Part shown: positions 17,823-27,100 of the stretch, in pieces
Numbering within the stretch: position 1 is the first letter of the stretch
Layout: each line of letters begins with the position of its first letter
Source: Flavobacteriaceae bacterium
GTDB taxonomy: Bacteria > Bacteroidota > Bacteroidia > Flavobacteriales > Flavobacteriaceae
DNA length: 50,241 bases
Direction of reading: 5' to 3'
Assembly (NCBI GenBank): GCA_030830005.1
Contig: JAURNV010000015.1
Span: 1 to 50,241, forward strand
Translations under genes and position numbers: made by a program
Notes under the pieces: model-generated
Told to the model about the DNA's origin: nothing
Seen by the model: only the letters and a program-made list of their open reading frames with translations
The model's database searches: none

Positions 17823-17852
17823 ATAAGTCTTTTTCACAAATACATATAAACG

Positions 17853-17860
17853 TATCTTTG
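17853..17860 (+). promoter_or_regulatory. TAnnTTTG -7 box (TATCTTTG) just before a start codon
   Basis: TATCTTTG matches the Bacteroidota -7 consensus. It ends three bases before ATG 17864, so a transcript from it would have almost no leader. No clear -33 TTG is seen. Confidence 0.35.
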
Positions 17861-17863
17861 ACT

Positions 17864-18328
17864 ATGCGTTTTATTTTTTTCAGCTGCATTTTAATAGTTT
17901 TGGGCTGCACTCAATCCGCTCAAGAAACCCTTTCAACTAAGGAAGATTATTCAGCTGTAGCGGATTCAATAATACATACAGTTTCAGCTAAAACTGCCCC
18001 AAATAAAGAGGCGCTAAACTGGAATAGTTTGAGTCAATTGATGAATTCGCTTGGCAAAATCCCCGCAGCACAACGAAACATAACCCTTAAAACCATTAAA
18101 GAAGAATCTATAGAGCTTCTTAATGTTCCTTGGCCAGAAGAATGGAATACAAACCCAATACGGTCTCGCTATATGGTATATCTTACTCACGCAAGTATTG
18201 CAGCTGATCAACGCCTCAATGACAGCATTGTAGAAGGACAGGCACGTAGTATAGTCAAAATGAAAAACAGTTGGAACAATTTCGTTTTGCGTCTTGAGGC
18301 AACAGCTGAGCCTTCAGCAGTCTTTTAA
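17864..18328 (+). CDS. Small lipoprotein of unknown function
   Basis: A 154-residue protein from ATG 17864 (a TTG two codons earlier is less likely). The N-terminus MRFIFFSCILIVLGC is a lipoprotein signal with Cys15. The mature part is helical and polar, with a central segment LNVPWPEEWNTNPIRSRYMVYLTHASIAAD and no recognisable enzymatic motif. It follows the GH3 gene by 41 bases but has its own putative -7 box, so membership in the PUL is uncertain. Its last 15 bases overlap the convergent YeeZ-like gene. I do not recognise the family. Confidence 0.6.
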   Translation: MRFIFFSCILIVLGCTQSAQETLSTKEDYSAVADSIIHTVSAKTAPNKEALNWNSLSQLMNSLGKIPAAQRNITLKTIKEESIELLNVPWPEEWNTNPIRSRYMVYLTHASIAADQRLNDSIVEGQARSIVKMKNSWNNFVLRLEATAEPSAVF

Positions 18329-19132
18329 GCGACACTCAACTAACTGGTATTGAAAGGCAAATAACGCCTCACTTTTTGTATCATCCACTTTTTTAGTACG
18401 AGCGCTTTTTGTGGATGAAAAGGAGGGGATAGGAAAGTTATTATTGAGACATTCCTGAGTGTAAAAAGCGGCTCTTTCATGATGTAAAGGGCTAACACAG
18501 TGGAGAATATGCCCCCATAAATTTCTTTCAATTATTTCTGCTAAAAAAGCAATTACATCATTTTGGTGCACCAAATTTGTTTGCGCATATGGCGCAGGAA
18601 TGTTTTGCTTTCCAGCAAGTTGTTTTACAGGATGCCTTCCCTTACCCACTAACCCTCCTAAACGCACTAAGGTTGCCTTGTTTTTTAGAGATAAGACAGA
18701 TGATTCTGCTTGCATCAATTGTTCGCCAACAAGAGTATCAGGGTTAGGCTTAGAATTTTCATCAACACTTCCTTGTGCATCACCAAATACCCCTATGCTG
18801 CTTAAATGGAGCACCTTGCAGTTTGGATGGTTTGTAACAATAGTTAACAATTGTTGGATACGCATTGCGTAGTTCGCTTCTGGATTTTTTCTAAGTCCTG
18901 GTGGGATTGCAGTAATAAGTATATCTGTACCAGAAATAAATGAGTTGATGTCACCAAAAATTTCATTGTTCTCTAAGGTAATCTTATATGGGTCAACCCC
19001 TAAGGCTTTTAACTTGTTACCGTTTTCTTGACTTGTGGCACTACCCCTCACCACATATCCTTTCGACAGAAGCGTTTGCGCAAGTGCTTGACCTAGCCAA
19101 CCACACCCCAATATAGAGACTACCTTTATCAC
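18314..19132 (-). CDS. YeeZ-like NAD(P)-binding Rossmann protein (extended SDR family)
   Basis: A 272-residue protein starting at GTG 19132. VSILGCGWLGQALAQTL is the nucleotide-binding Gly motif of YeeZ-type epimerase/dehydratase relatives. ITAIPPGL and LHLSSIGVFGD (in place of the usual YxxxK region of SDRs) and VRLGGLVGKGRHP fit the same group. Substrate is unknown for the family. The 3' end overlaps the convergent lipoprotein gene by 15 bases. There is no signal peptide, so it is cytosolic. Confidence 0.75.
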   Translation of the reverse strand: MIKVVSILGCGWLGQALAQTLLSKGYVVRGSATSQENGNKLKALGVDPYKITLENNEIFGDINSFISGTDILITAIPPGLRKNPEANYAMRIQQLLTIVTNHPNCKVLHLSSIGVFGDAQGSVDENSKPNPDTLVGEQLMQAESSVLSLKNKATLVRLGGLVGKGRHPVKQLAGKQNIPAPYAQTNLVHQNDVIAFLAEIIERNLWGHILHCVSPLHHERAAFYTQECLNNNFPIPSFSSTKSARTKKVDDTKSEALFAFQYQLVECRLKDC

Positions 19133-19210
19133 AATTGTAAAAGTATCTTTTTTATTGAAACAGTTGTGTTTAAAATTTTTTTAGTATCTTTTGTTCACAA
19201 AACCTTAAAC

Positions 19211-19675
19211 ATGCCTATAAAAAGTTTTCAAGCTGCACGTCAAAAACTCACACCAAAACGCGGTAAATCGCTATTGGTAAAAGATTATATGACACGCAAT
19301 TTGATTACGTTTTCACCACAGCAATCCATTTTAGAGGTTATGCGAATTTTAATCCGCAACAAAATTTCTGGTGGACCAGTTGTTGATGAGATGTCTAGGC
19401 TTGTCGGTATTATTTCCGAAGCCGATTGCATCAAGTATCTGTCTGAAGGGAAGTATTTCAATCAACCTTTTTTTGATCGTAAAGTTGAAGAAAGCATGAC
19501 TGCAGAAGTAGACACCATAGAATCTGATAGAACTATTTTTGATGCTGCGACGCTATTTTATAAAACCAATAGGCGCCGACTCCCAGTATTGGAACGTGGT
19601 AGATTAATCGGTCAAATAAGCCGGCAAGATGTAGTGAAAGCTGCTTTATTGTTACGTAGCCAGCGTTGGCGCTAA
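19211..19675 (+). CDS. CBS-domain pair protein
   Basis: A 154-residue protein; ATG 19211 was preferred to an in-frame GTG at 19166 whose extension looks non-conserved. A basic N-terminus (about 25 residues) is followed by two CBS motifs: VKDYMTRNLITFSP to GGPVVDEMSRLVGIISEAD, and VEESMTAEVDTIES to RRLPVLERGRLIGQISRQDVV. Stand-alone CBS pairs bind adenine nucleotides or related ligands and regulate partners, but none is obvious here. It precedes a short ssb gene by 27 bases, and the two may be co-transcribed. Confidence 0.82.
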   Translation: MPIKSFQAARQKLTPKRGKSLLVKDYMTRNLITFSPQQSILEVMRILIRNKISGGPVVDEMSRLVGIISEADCIKYLSEGKYFNQPFFDRKVEESMTAEVDTIESDRTIFDAATLFYKTNRRRLPVLERGRLIGQISRQDVVKAALLLRSQRWR

Positions 19676-19702
19676 TTATTTAACCCATTAAACCCCCATA
19701 TC

Positions 19703-20029
19703 ATGAGTACTATTCAAAACACAGTTCAGCTCATTGGTCATCTTGGCGATGCCCCCGAAGAAGTAAAATTAGAATCTAAAAAAAAGTTAACTAAGTTTTC
19801 CCTTGCTACTAATCTTCGTTATAAAAACAAAGATGGAGACAGTATTGTAAACACACAATGGCATCGTGTTGTAGCCTGGGATAAGCTAGCAGAAGTTTGT
19901 TCTAAGCATCTGAAAAAAGGAAGCCATGTTGCGTGTCGAGGACGCTTGGTCTATCAAGATTTTGAAACCAAATCGGGTGAAAAACGGCATACTGCTGAAA
20001 TTCACCTAGATGAATTACATATGCTTTAA
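19703..20029 (+). CDS. ssb: Short single-stranded DNA-binding protein
   Basis: A 108-residue OB-fold protein with the SSB signatures VQLIGHLGDAPE, KFSLATN, TQWHRVVAWDKLAE, LKKGSHVACRGRLVYQDFE and a KRHTAEIHLDELHML ending. Canonical SSBs carry a long flexible tail ending in an acidic tip (DDIPF-like). This one stops at the end of the OB fold, so the tip that recruits partner proteins is missing. It may be a secondary SSB, with the main copy elsewhere in the genome. The stop codon abuts that of the convergent deacetylase gene with no base between. Confidence 0.85.
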   Translation: MSTIQNTVQLIGHLGDAPEEVKLESKKKLTKFSLATNLRYKNKDGDSIVNTQWHRVVAWDKLAEVCSKHLKKGSHVACRGRLVYQDFETKSGEKRHTAEIHLDELHML

Positions 20030-20932
20030 TTATTCATAAAGTTGTGCAGCGATGCGATAGGTGTTTGCGTGTGCTTCTACAATTAGATTCACATCGGGTG
20101 CGTAACCCCCGCCCATACTGCATTGTATCGGAATAGTTCGTTCAAAGCAAGTTCGCAGAACAAGTTCGTCTCGTTTTTTTGCACCTTCAAGTGTTAGGGC
20201 TAAACGTCCGAGTTTATCCTCTTTCAACACATCTACACCGGAAAGATAAAAAACAAAGTCAGGTTTGAAGGTGTCAAATAAAGGAATCATATCCTTTTCT
20301 AATATCCTAAGATAGTCAGCGTCATTAGTGTTGTCCTCTAAAGCAATATCCAAGTCACTTTCCTCTTTTTTAAAAGGATAATTGGATTTGCCGTGTACAG
20401 AAAAGGTAAATACATTTGGATTGCATTGAAATAAGGCAGCAGTCCCATTCCCTTGATGAACATCTAAATCTATTACCAAAACACGATTTACTTGTTTTGT
20501 GTGCAACAGGTAGTTTGCTGCAATAGCTTGATCGTTTAGTAAGCAAAAAGCCTCTCCACGATCATAGAAAGCGTGGTGTGTGCCTCCAGCTATGTTAAAC
20601 GCAACACCATTTTTAAGTGCATATTCACAGCCTTCTAACGTGCCTTGAGCAATAACGCACTCGCGTTCCACCAAAGTTTTAGACAAAGGAAACCCCGTTT
20701 GTCTAATCTCTTTTTTGCTCAATTGTAAATTGTTGAGCCGCGTAAAGTAAGAAACGCAATGAGTTCTTAAAATATGGGTATCACTAATTTGAAGGGGTTC
20801 AAAAAATTGACCCTTATGACATGTTCCTTCATAAATCAATTGTTGAGGGAGCAATTCATATTTTGCCATAGGAAAACGATGCCCCTCTGGTAAAGGATGT
20901 GCATAAATAGGATGATAGGCAATGCGAATCAT
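20030..20932 (-). CDS. Histone deacetylase-family (class IV HDAC-like) Zn-dependent deacetylase
   Basis: A 300-residue cytosolic protein. GGTHHAFYDRGEAFCLLND holds the catalytic His pair and the loop that follows, LVIDLDVHQGNGTA gives the Zn-binding Asp and His, FYLSGVD the second Zn Asp, and SMGGGYAPDV the transition-state Tyr. The motif set fits bacterial HDAC/AcuC/AphA relatives, with HDAC11-like class IV the nearest by feel. The substrate in bacteria is not established (acetyl-lysine or acetylated polyamines are options). A TATATTTG -7 box lies five bases before the ATG. Confidence 0.85.
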   Translation of the reverse strand: MIRIAYHPIYAHPLPEGHRFPMAKYELLPQQLIYEGTCHKGQFFEPLQISDTHILRTHCVSYFTRLNNLQLSKKEIRQTGFPLSKTLVERECVIAQGTLEGCEYALKNGVAFNIAGGTHHAFYDRGEAFCLLNDQAIAANYLLHTKQVNRVLVIDLDVHQGNGTAALFQCNPNVFTFSVHGKSNYPFKKEESDLDIALEDNTNDADYLRILEKDMIPLFDTFKPDFVFYLSGVDVLKEDKLGRLALTLEGAKKRDELVLRTCFERTIPIQCSMGGGYAPDVNLIVEAHANTYRIAAQLYE

Positions 20933-20937
20933 TGCCG

Positions 20938-20945
20938 CAAATATA
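20938..20945 (-). promoter_or_regulatory. TAnnTTTG -7 box (TATATTTG) for the HDAC-family gene
   Basis: On the minus strand TATATTTG ends at 20938, five bases before the ATG whose A is at 20932, suggesting a leaderless transcript. No good -33 element is visible. Confidence 0.4.
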
Positions 20946-20947
20946 GT

Positions 20948-21061
20948 TTACACGGTATTAAATTTCCTTAGAATAAAACTGGTAATAGTCAAAACAAGAC
21001 CCAGAACAAACAACAAACATACAACACCCTCTTCCGAGGATAAATAGCGTAAATGGCGCAC
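20948..21061 (-). CDS. Possible small single-helix membrane protein or gene remnant
   Basis: A short minus-strand frame from GTG 21061 to TAA 20948 encodes 37 residues: a basic/polar head (RHLRYLSSEEG), one hydrophobic segment (VVCLLFVLGLVLTITSFIL) and a basic end (RKFNTV). The frame stays open about 55 more bases upstream without a standard ATG. It lies in the 224-base gap between metG and the deacetylase gene, which otherwise contains only promoter sequence. The hydrophobic/basic arrangement is protein-like, but there is no ATG and no recognised family, so it could be chance or a decayed gene. Confidence 0.25.
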   Translation of the reverse strand: MRHLRYLSSEEGVVCLLFVLGLVLTITSFILRKFNTV

Positions 21062-21156
21062 AAATTCTGAGGTCTCAACTTCAAGTAAAACAAGTATTGG
21101 AAAAGAAACAAAAATTATGCTAAAATGGAAAAGAGATTATGGTTTATAGATTTCAC

Positions 21157-22830
21157 TTAAGCCTTGAGCTTTTCTAATTGCGCAGCAATGGCATCGTCTT
21201 CAATTTTTTCAAACAAAAGGGCTGTTTTGCCTAAGACGTGTCCACCTGAAATCAAAGCTTTATTGCCAACATCATTCCAACCCACAAGATTGCCTAGATT
21301 TAGCATGTTGCGTAGTGTGTTTGCAGTTTTAGGCATAAAAGGTTCGCACAGTATTGCCAATCCGGCAACTACTTGAATTGCAGTATGCATTATGGTTGCC
21401 ACTCGCTCAGGGGCTGTTTTTATTAGCTTCCACGGCTCTTCCTCTGCCAAATACTTGTTCCCAATACGTGCAAGTTGCATCATTTCTTGACTTGCAGCTC
21501 TAAATTTATACTGTTCTAGCAAAGTCGAAATAATATTTGGTGATTCTTTTAGGGCCTCAAGTGTAGCGTTGTCTTCGACAGTCAGAGCACTAGGGTTGGG
21601 CACAACACCTTCGTAATATTTTTTCATCAGTACCATCACACGATTAACAAAATTTCCAAAAATGGCAACCAACTCACTATTGTTACGCGTTTGAAAATCA
21701 TGCCATGTAAAGTCATTATCTTTGGTTTCGGGAGCGTTTGCTGTAAGTACATATCTTAATACATCTTGTTTTTCGGGGAAATCTTCAAGGTATTCGTGTA
21801 GCCAAACCGCCCAATTTTTTGATGTGGAAAGCTTTTGCCCTTCCAGATTTAGAAATTCATTTGCAGGTACATTTGTGGGCAACACATAAGTGCCCATAGC
21901 TTTGAGTACCGATGGAAAAATAACACAGTGAAACACAATATTGTCTTTTCCTATAAAATGCACTAACTCAGTTTCTTTGTCTTGCCAATATGGTTTCCAA
22001 TCTTTACCTTCTTGTAGTGCCCATTCTTTTGTTGCTGAAATATAGCCAATGGGTGCGTCGAACCAAACATATAACACTTTGTTTTCTCCGCCGGCCACGG
22101 GCACAGGAATTCCCCATGACAAGTCTCGGGTAACCGCTCTTGGTTTTAAGCCGTCATCTAACCACGATTTCACTTGTCCCAATACATTGGGTTTCCAATC
22201 GGATTGATGTTCTTCAAGAATCCATTTACGAAGGAAATCTTCATATCTGTTTAGTGGTAAATACCAATGCGTAGTGGTTTTTAGGCTTGGCGTTTCCCCC
22301 GAAAGTGCCGATTTTGGGTCAATTAAGTCAGTGGCGTTTAGTGAGCTTCCACAAGACTCGCATTGGTCTCCATAGGCTTCGGGGTTTTGGCATTTTGGAC
22401 AGGTCCCCACTACATAGCGGTCTGCTAAAAATTGATCTTCTTGGGCATCATAAAGCTGTTCGGTTGTTTGGGTCTCGAAGCAGTCATTGTTGTGCATTAT
22501 TTTAAAAAATTCTTGCGCAGTTTGGTGATGTACCTCGCTTGAAGTTCTCCCGTAGTAATCAAAAGAAATTCCAAAAGCATCAAAAGAGTCTTTGATGATG
22601 CTGTGGTATTTGTCTATAACTTCTTTTGGAGTGATGCCTTCTTTTTTGGCTTTCATCGAAATGGCAACTCCGTGCTCATCGCTCCCACAAATAAACAGCA
22701 CGTCTTTTCCTTTAAGGCGAAGGTAACGTGCGTAAATATCGGATGGAACATAAACTCCCGCCATATGCCCAATGTGAATCGGACCGTTGGTGTAGGGAAG
22801 GGCTGCGGTAATTGTGTAGCGTTTGCTCAT
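21157..22830 (-). CDS. metG: Methionyl-tRNA synthetase, short form without C-terminal tRNA-binding domain
   Basis: A 557-residue class I synthetase that charges tRNA-Met. [13 protein letters not shown] holds the HIGH motif (residues 19-22). The Zn knuckle has CPKCQ and CESCG. The KMSKS equivalent is KLSTSKN, and the anticodon-binding helical domain fills residues about 390-540. Many Bacteroidota MetG proteins continue for about 120 residues with a Trbp111/EMAP-like domain; here the frame stops after QLEKLKA, and the next 200 bases do not encode that domain in any frame I could see. The synthetase core itself looks complete. Confidence 0.95.
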   Translation of the reverse strand: MSKRYTITAALPYTNGPIHIGHMAGVYVPSDIYARYLRLKGKDVLFICGSDEHGVAISMKAKKEGITPKEVIDKYHSIIKDSFDAFGISFDYYGRTSSEVHHQTAQEFFKIMHNNDCFETQTTEQLYDAQEDQFLADRYVVGTCPKCQNPEAYGDQCESCGSSLNATDLIDPKSALSGETPSLKTTTHWYLPLNRYEDFLRKWILEEHQSDWKPNVLGQVKSWLDDGLKPRAVTRDLSWGIPVPVAGGENKVLYVWFDAPIGYISATKEWALQEGKDWKPYWQDKETELVHFIGKDNIVFHCVIFPSVLKAMGTYVLPTNVPANEFLNLEGQKLSTSKNWAVWLHEYLEDFPEKQDVLRYVLTANAPETKDNDFTWHDFQTRNNSELVAIFGNFVNRVMVLMKKYYEGVVPNPSALTVEDNATLEALKESPNIISTLLEQYKFRAASQEMMQLARIGNKYLAEEEPWKLIKTAPERVATIMHTAIQVVAGLAILCEPFMPKTANTLRNMLNLGNLVGWNDVGNKALISGGHVLGKTALLFEKIEDDAIAAQLEKLKA

Positions 22831-22846
22831 GCACTTGTTTTCGTTA

Positions 22847-22854
22847 CAAAAATA
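22847..22854 (-). promoter_or_regulatory. TAnnTTTG -7 box (TATTTTTG) for metG
   Basis: The minus-strand box ends 16 bases before the metG ATG (22830), which would give a short leader. No clear -33 element is seen. Confidence 0.35.
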
Positions 22855-22928
22855 GGCATTTTACTGCCGTGTGTTGAATGGATTTTTATCTTTATAGATG
22901 TCCAAATGTATATATGAACTATCGGTAA

Positions 22929-23111
22929 CCTAAGATAAAATTAATCGCTGTTTTTGAGAGCATAGAAAATTGCCTCAAAAAAATACCAAAACAAAAGCCA
23001 ATACGTGTTGCTGTAAATGGTATTGAAGAAAACAATCCTTTACATTTTGCAAATATTATCATTGACAACACAGATGTTAATAATTTGAAAATCTATGAAC
23101 ACTCGAAGTAA
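22929..23111 (+). pseudogene. Internally deleted remnant of a uridine-kinase-like (P-loop) gene
   Basis: After an in-frame stop at 22926, a frame of 60 codons runs to TAA 23109-23111 with no ATG start. Its first part reads like the start of a uridine kinase-type P-loop protein just before the Walker A motif (IPKQKPIRVAVNGIE). It then passes directly into what looks like the C-terminus of such proteins (LHFANIIIDNTDVNNLKIYE). The nucleotide-binding and catalytic middle is absent, as expected for an internal deletion. It overlaps the first 17 bases of yraN, which is in another frame. The assignment rests on remembered family sequence patterns and needs a database search. Confidence 0.42.
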
Positions 23112-23451
23112 AGGATCAAAAGGCGAAGCCCTTGCCGTTGCTTATCTGCAAGCACATGGCTACACGATTTTGGCACGTAATTTTTACTACCTAAAAGCGG
23201 AAATAGATATAATTGCCAAAAAGGACGATATGCTGCTTGTGGTGGAGGTCAAATGGCGAAAATCAGATGTACATGGCGCACCGCATGAATTTGTAACTCC
23301 AAAAAAACGCAAGCTTATGGCACGTGCGGCGGAATACTACATCCAGAAATTTGATTGGCAAGGCGAAACCCGTTTTGATATCATCAGCATTGTAGGGTCT
23401 GAACAACAGCATACAATAGAACACTTAAAGCAAGCATTTTATTTCTTTTAA
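23095..23451 (+). CDS. yraN: YraN-family (UPF0102) endonuclease-fold protein
   Basis: A 118-residue protein with the conserved order RSKGSKGEALAVAYL, GYTILARNFYY, AEIDIIAKKDDMLLVVEVKWR (the nuclease-like D-x(n)-ExK core of the restriction-endonuclease fold) and KKRKLMARAAEYYI. Members resemble Holliday-junction resolvase folds, but their cellular role is not settled. The ATG at 23095 lies within the end of the remnant frame upstream. A hairpin with a T-tract starts at its stop codon. Confidence 0.9.
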   Translation: MNTRSKGSKGEALAVAYLQAHGYTILARNFYYLKAEIDIIAKKDDMLLVVEVKWRKSDVHGAPHEFVTPKKRKLMARAAEYYIQKFDWQGETRFDIISIVGSEQQHTIEHLKQAFYFF

Positions 23452-23480
23452 AATGTTAATTATATAACATTTTGTTTTTT
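23450..23480 (+). terminator. Terminator hairpin after yraN, close to a promoter
   Basis: AAAATGTTA (23450-23458) pairs with TAACATTTT (23465-23473) around ATTATA, followed by GTTTTTTT. It lies immediately upstream of the TATCTTTG box of the next gene, so the inverted repeat could also serve as an operator. Confidence 0.55.
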
Positions 23481-23482
23481 TA

Positions 23483-23490
23483 TATCTTTG
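23483..23490 (+). promoter_or_regulatory. TAnnTTTG -7 box (TATCTTTG)
   Basis: The box lies 18 bases before ATG 23509 and just after the yraN terminator hairpin, in the right place to start transcription of the ACT-like gene. Confidence 0.4.
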
Positions 23491-23508
23491 TGATATAATT
23501 TAATAATA

Positions 23509-24168
23509 ATGAAGACCATCGCTTCTGCAGTAGAGGCTTATATTAAGTCAAAACCATTTTTGATAAGTGCATTAACGCAAGGTATTATCAACCTTACCTC
23601 ACTCTCGCGAATGATGCAAAAAGAAATCCAGGAACAAGTTAAAAAGCCAGTGCGCTCTGGAGCTATTGTTATGGCGTTAAAACGCCTTTCTACAGATATG
23701 GAGTTTCGGTATTCGCACAAAATAATTAAGATCTTAAAAAGCATTGGAGATATTACGGTGCGTTCTGCACTTATCGATTACAACTTCAAAGTTTCGGACA
23801 CATTATTAGCTGCTCAAGCAAAACTACTTGCACAGCTAAAGCTATCGAGTGAAAACTTTTACACCTCTTCTCGAGGTGTTCATGAATGTAACATTGTTGT
23901 AAGTGAGCATTTGGCACCCTTTATAGACAAATATTTGGGACAAGAAGAATGTTTACACAAAGAGGAAAATTTATCCTCTATAACTCTAAAGTTACCCACT
24001 GAAAATGTTGCCATACCTGGGATTTACTACTTCGTGTTTCAGCGCTTATCTTGGGAGGGAATCAATATTTACGAAGTAATTTCTACTTCTAATGAGTTTA
24101 CCATTTTGGTCAATGACCAACAAGTTGACAAGGCTTTTAAGGTTGTCAAAGACCTTAAGCAGTTGTAG
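23509..24168 (+). CDS. Conserved protein with an ACT-like C-terminal region, unknown function
   Basis: A 219-residue cytosolic protein. The N-terminal half is helical (VEAYIKSKPFLISALTQGIINLTSLSRMMQKEI) and resembles a winged-helix-like segment. From about residue 150 the pattern ITLKLPTENVAIPGIYYFVFQRLSWEGINIYEVISTSNEFTILVNDQQVDKAFKVVKDL matches the beta-alpha-beta-beta-alpha-beta layout and wording of ACT domains in aspartate kinases, without a kinase domain. It may be a ligand-sensing regulator. Its end overlaps the convergent mfd gene by 14 bases. Confidence 0.65.
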   Translation: MKTIASAVEAYIKSKPFLISALTQGIINLTSLSRMMQKEIQEQVKKPVRSGAIVMALKRLSTDMEFRYSHKIIKILKSIGDITVRSALIDYNFKVSDTLLAAQAKLLAQLKLSSENFYTSSRGVHECNIVVSEHLAPFIDKYLGQEECLHKEENLSSITLKLPTENVAIPGIYYFVFQRLSWEGINIYEVISTSNEFTILVNDQQVDKAFKVVKDLKQL

Positions 24169-27100
24169 GTTTTAAAAGTTTTTTTAGTAATGCTATACCC
24201 TTTTCTATTGATGTGACTTGATCAATAACCAGCACTAGTTTCGGACCATCTTTAGTAGATTTTTCTTTGAGTTGTCCCTTACCCATTTTGCTCAAATTGC
24301 TTAAGGTGTATTTAAAAGCATCTTCTTGATAAAATGAACTTTCGGGGTCAGCTAAAAAAGTACAAATACACTTGTTCTTTTTTAGTATGATTTTTTCAAA
24401 ACCTAAATTTGCGCCCAACCATTTCAAACGAACACTCTCAAAAAGAGTTTTTGTAGGTTCGGGCAGCGGACCAAAACGATCGATAAGCGAAGTACCAAAC
24501 GCCTCAAGTTCTTCTTCTGTTTTTAAGGTTGCCAATTCTTGATATTGCGAAAGCCGTTCAGTAACATTATTGATATAGTCGGTAGGGAAGAAGATTTCAA
24601 AATCGGTATCGAGGGTTAATTCTTTTACTGTAGGCTTTTGGTCAGGGTAAAGGGCTTTAAATTCATTTTGCTGTAATTCTTCAATAGCATTTTTTAAGAT
24701 TTTTTGATAGGTTTCAAAACCAATATCGTTGATAAATCCGCTTTGCTCCCCTCCTAATAAATCTCCAGCACCTCTGATTTCTAAATCTTTCATGGCTATT
24801 TGAAATCCAGAGCCTAAAGCTGTGTATTGGCTAATGGCCTCCATTCGCTTTCGCGCATCGGGGGAAAGTACAGAAAACGGAGGAGTGATAAAATAGCAAA
24901 ATGCTCTTTTGTTACTACGCCCAACACGCCCTCGCATTTGATGCAAATCGCTTAACCCAAAAGTATTCGCATTGTTGATGAAAATGGTATTTGCGTTAGG
25001 CACATCAAGTCCACTTTCCACAATTGTTGTAGCTACCAACACATCAAATTTTCCATCAATAAAGCCTAACATGAGTTGTTCGAGTTTATTTCCAGGGAGT
25101 TGACCATGAGCTGTAGCAATTCTTGCGTCTGGGACTAAGCGTTGCAGCATACCCGAAACCTCTCCAATATTTTCAATACGATTATGAACAAAAAACACTT
25201 GACCCCCGCGCTGTAATTCATAAATTACCGCATCACGAATTTGGGTTTCGCTCCAAGAAATCACTTCACTTTCAATAGGGTATCGATTAGGGGGAGGGGT
25301 CGTGATTACTGACAAATCCCGTGCTGCCATAAGACTAAACTGTAGCGTTCTAGGAATTGGTGTTGCGGTAAGCGTTAGCACATCTACGTGTTCTTTAAGT
25401 GAACGCAATTTTTCTTTTACTCCAACACCAAACTTTTGTTCTTCGTCAACAATAAGTAAACCTAAATCTTTGAAAGAAACCGACTTTCCAACCAATTGAT
25501 GCGTTCCGATGACAATATCAATACTCCCATTTGCAATGCCCTCTAGGACTTCCTTTCTTTGGTTGGAAGATCTAAATCTATTTAGATAATCGACGCGTAC
25601 TGGAAAATCTTTTAGACGTTTTAAAAAGGTATTGTAATGCTGAAAAGCCAAAATGGTTGTTGGCACTAAAATGGCCACTTGTTTGCCATTATCTACTGCT
25701 TTGAATGCTGCGCGAATAGCAACTTCAGTTTTCCCGAAACCAACATCGCCACAAACAAGCCTGTCCATGGGTTGTTGTCCTTCCATGTCTTGTTTTACAG
25801 CTTCTGTTGCAGTTCGCTGGTCGGGGGTGTCTTCAAACAAAAAAGAAGCCTCTAACTCGTGCTGCAAATAGGTGTCTGGACCACAAGAAAACCCTTTGTT
25901 CATGCGTCTTTTGGCATATACATTTATAAGATTAAAGGCAATTTCTTTTACCTTCTTTTTTGTCTTTTGCTTAATGTTTTTCCAAGCAGAAGAGCCTAGT
26001 TTATATATTTTGGGAACTGCACCATCTTTGCCGTTAAACTTAGAAATTTTATGAAGCGAGTGAATACTGACATATAGGATATCTCGATCGCCGTAAAAAA
26101 GTTTGATTGCCTCTTGAGTTTTACCCTCTACTTCAATGCGTTGCAATCCTCCAAAAGTGCCAATACCATGGTCAATGTGCGTCACAAAATCGCCAACCTC
26201 TAATTGGGATAGCGCTTTGAGTGATATCGCTTGTTTTTTGGCATAACCATTTTTAAGCCTGAATTTGTGATAACGTTCAAAAAGTTGATGGTCAGTATAA
26301 CAAACTACGTTTTCATCTTCATCGATAAAGCCTTGATATAGTGGCGCTACCCAACACTTAAGCGGTACTTCAGGGGCAAGTTCATCTATGATTTGAAGAA
26401 GCCGCTCCTTTTGTGTTTCCGATGCGCAAAAAATATGATTACTACGCTCTTGCTCGGTGTTCTGGAGTAGGTGTTCAACAAACCAATCAAACTTGCGTTG
26501 AAAATAGGGTTGCGGCTGACAGTTAAAAAGCACTGTGGGAAGCCCTTTGCTTGCAGAAAATTGAATTGATCGAAATGACTTGAGCTGTTGTTCAAATAGG
26601 GTTCCATTACAGAACAATTCAATAGGGGGCAGTCTACTTATTTCTCCGTTTAAATTTTCATGAGTTTTTTCGGCATGTGCAAATAACTTATCAAGTTCTG
26701 AAATTACTAAGGATTGGTTTTGCACACAAACCAATGTATCTCTTTTTATAAAATCGAGTAAAGACTGTCGTTCCTCTTTAAGATGTTTTTGTTCGATATT
26801 TGCCAGGATATTAATGCTTTCGAGCGATAGTGTAGAACGTTGATGGGTAACATCAAAACTTCGGATGGTATCTACTTCATCACCAAAAAACTCCATTCGA
26901 TAAGGTTCATCATGGCTAAAAGAGTAAACGTCTAAAATGCCACCCCGAACGGCAAATTGTCCAGGTTCAGTCACGAAATCTACTCGACTAAAACCGAATT
27001 CAAAAAGACTTTCATTTACAAAGGCAATGCTTAGCAAATCGCCTTTTTTTACGACTAAGGTTTTCCTTTGCAGTGCTTTAGAGGTTAAAACTAGCTCAAA

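Noticed and set aside
18600-18872. Plus-strand 90-residue frame opposite the YeeZ-like gene
   Set aside because: It lies entirely within a well-supported gene on the other strand and shows no domain or signal features of its own.
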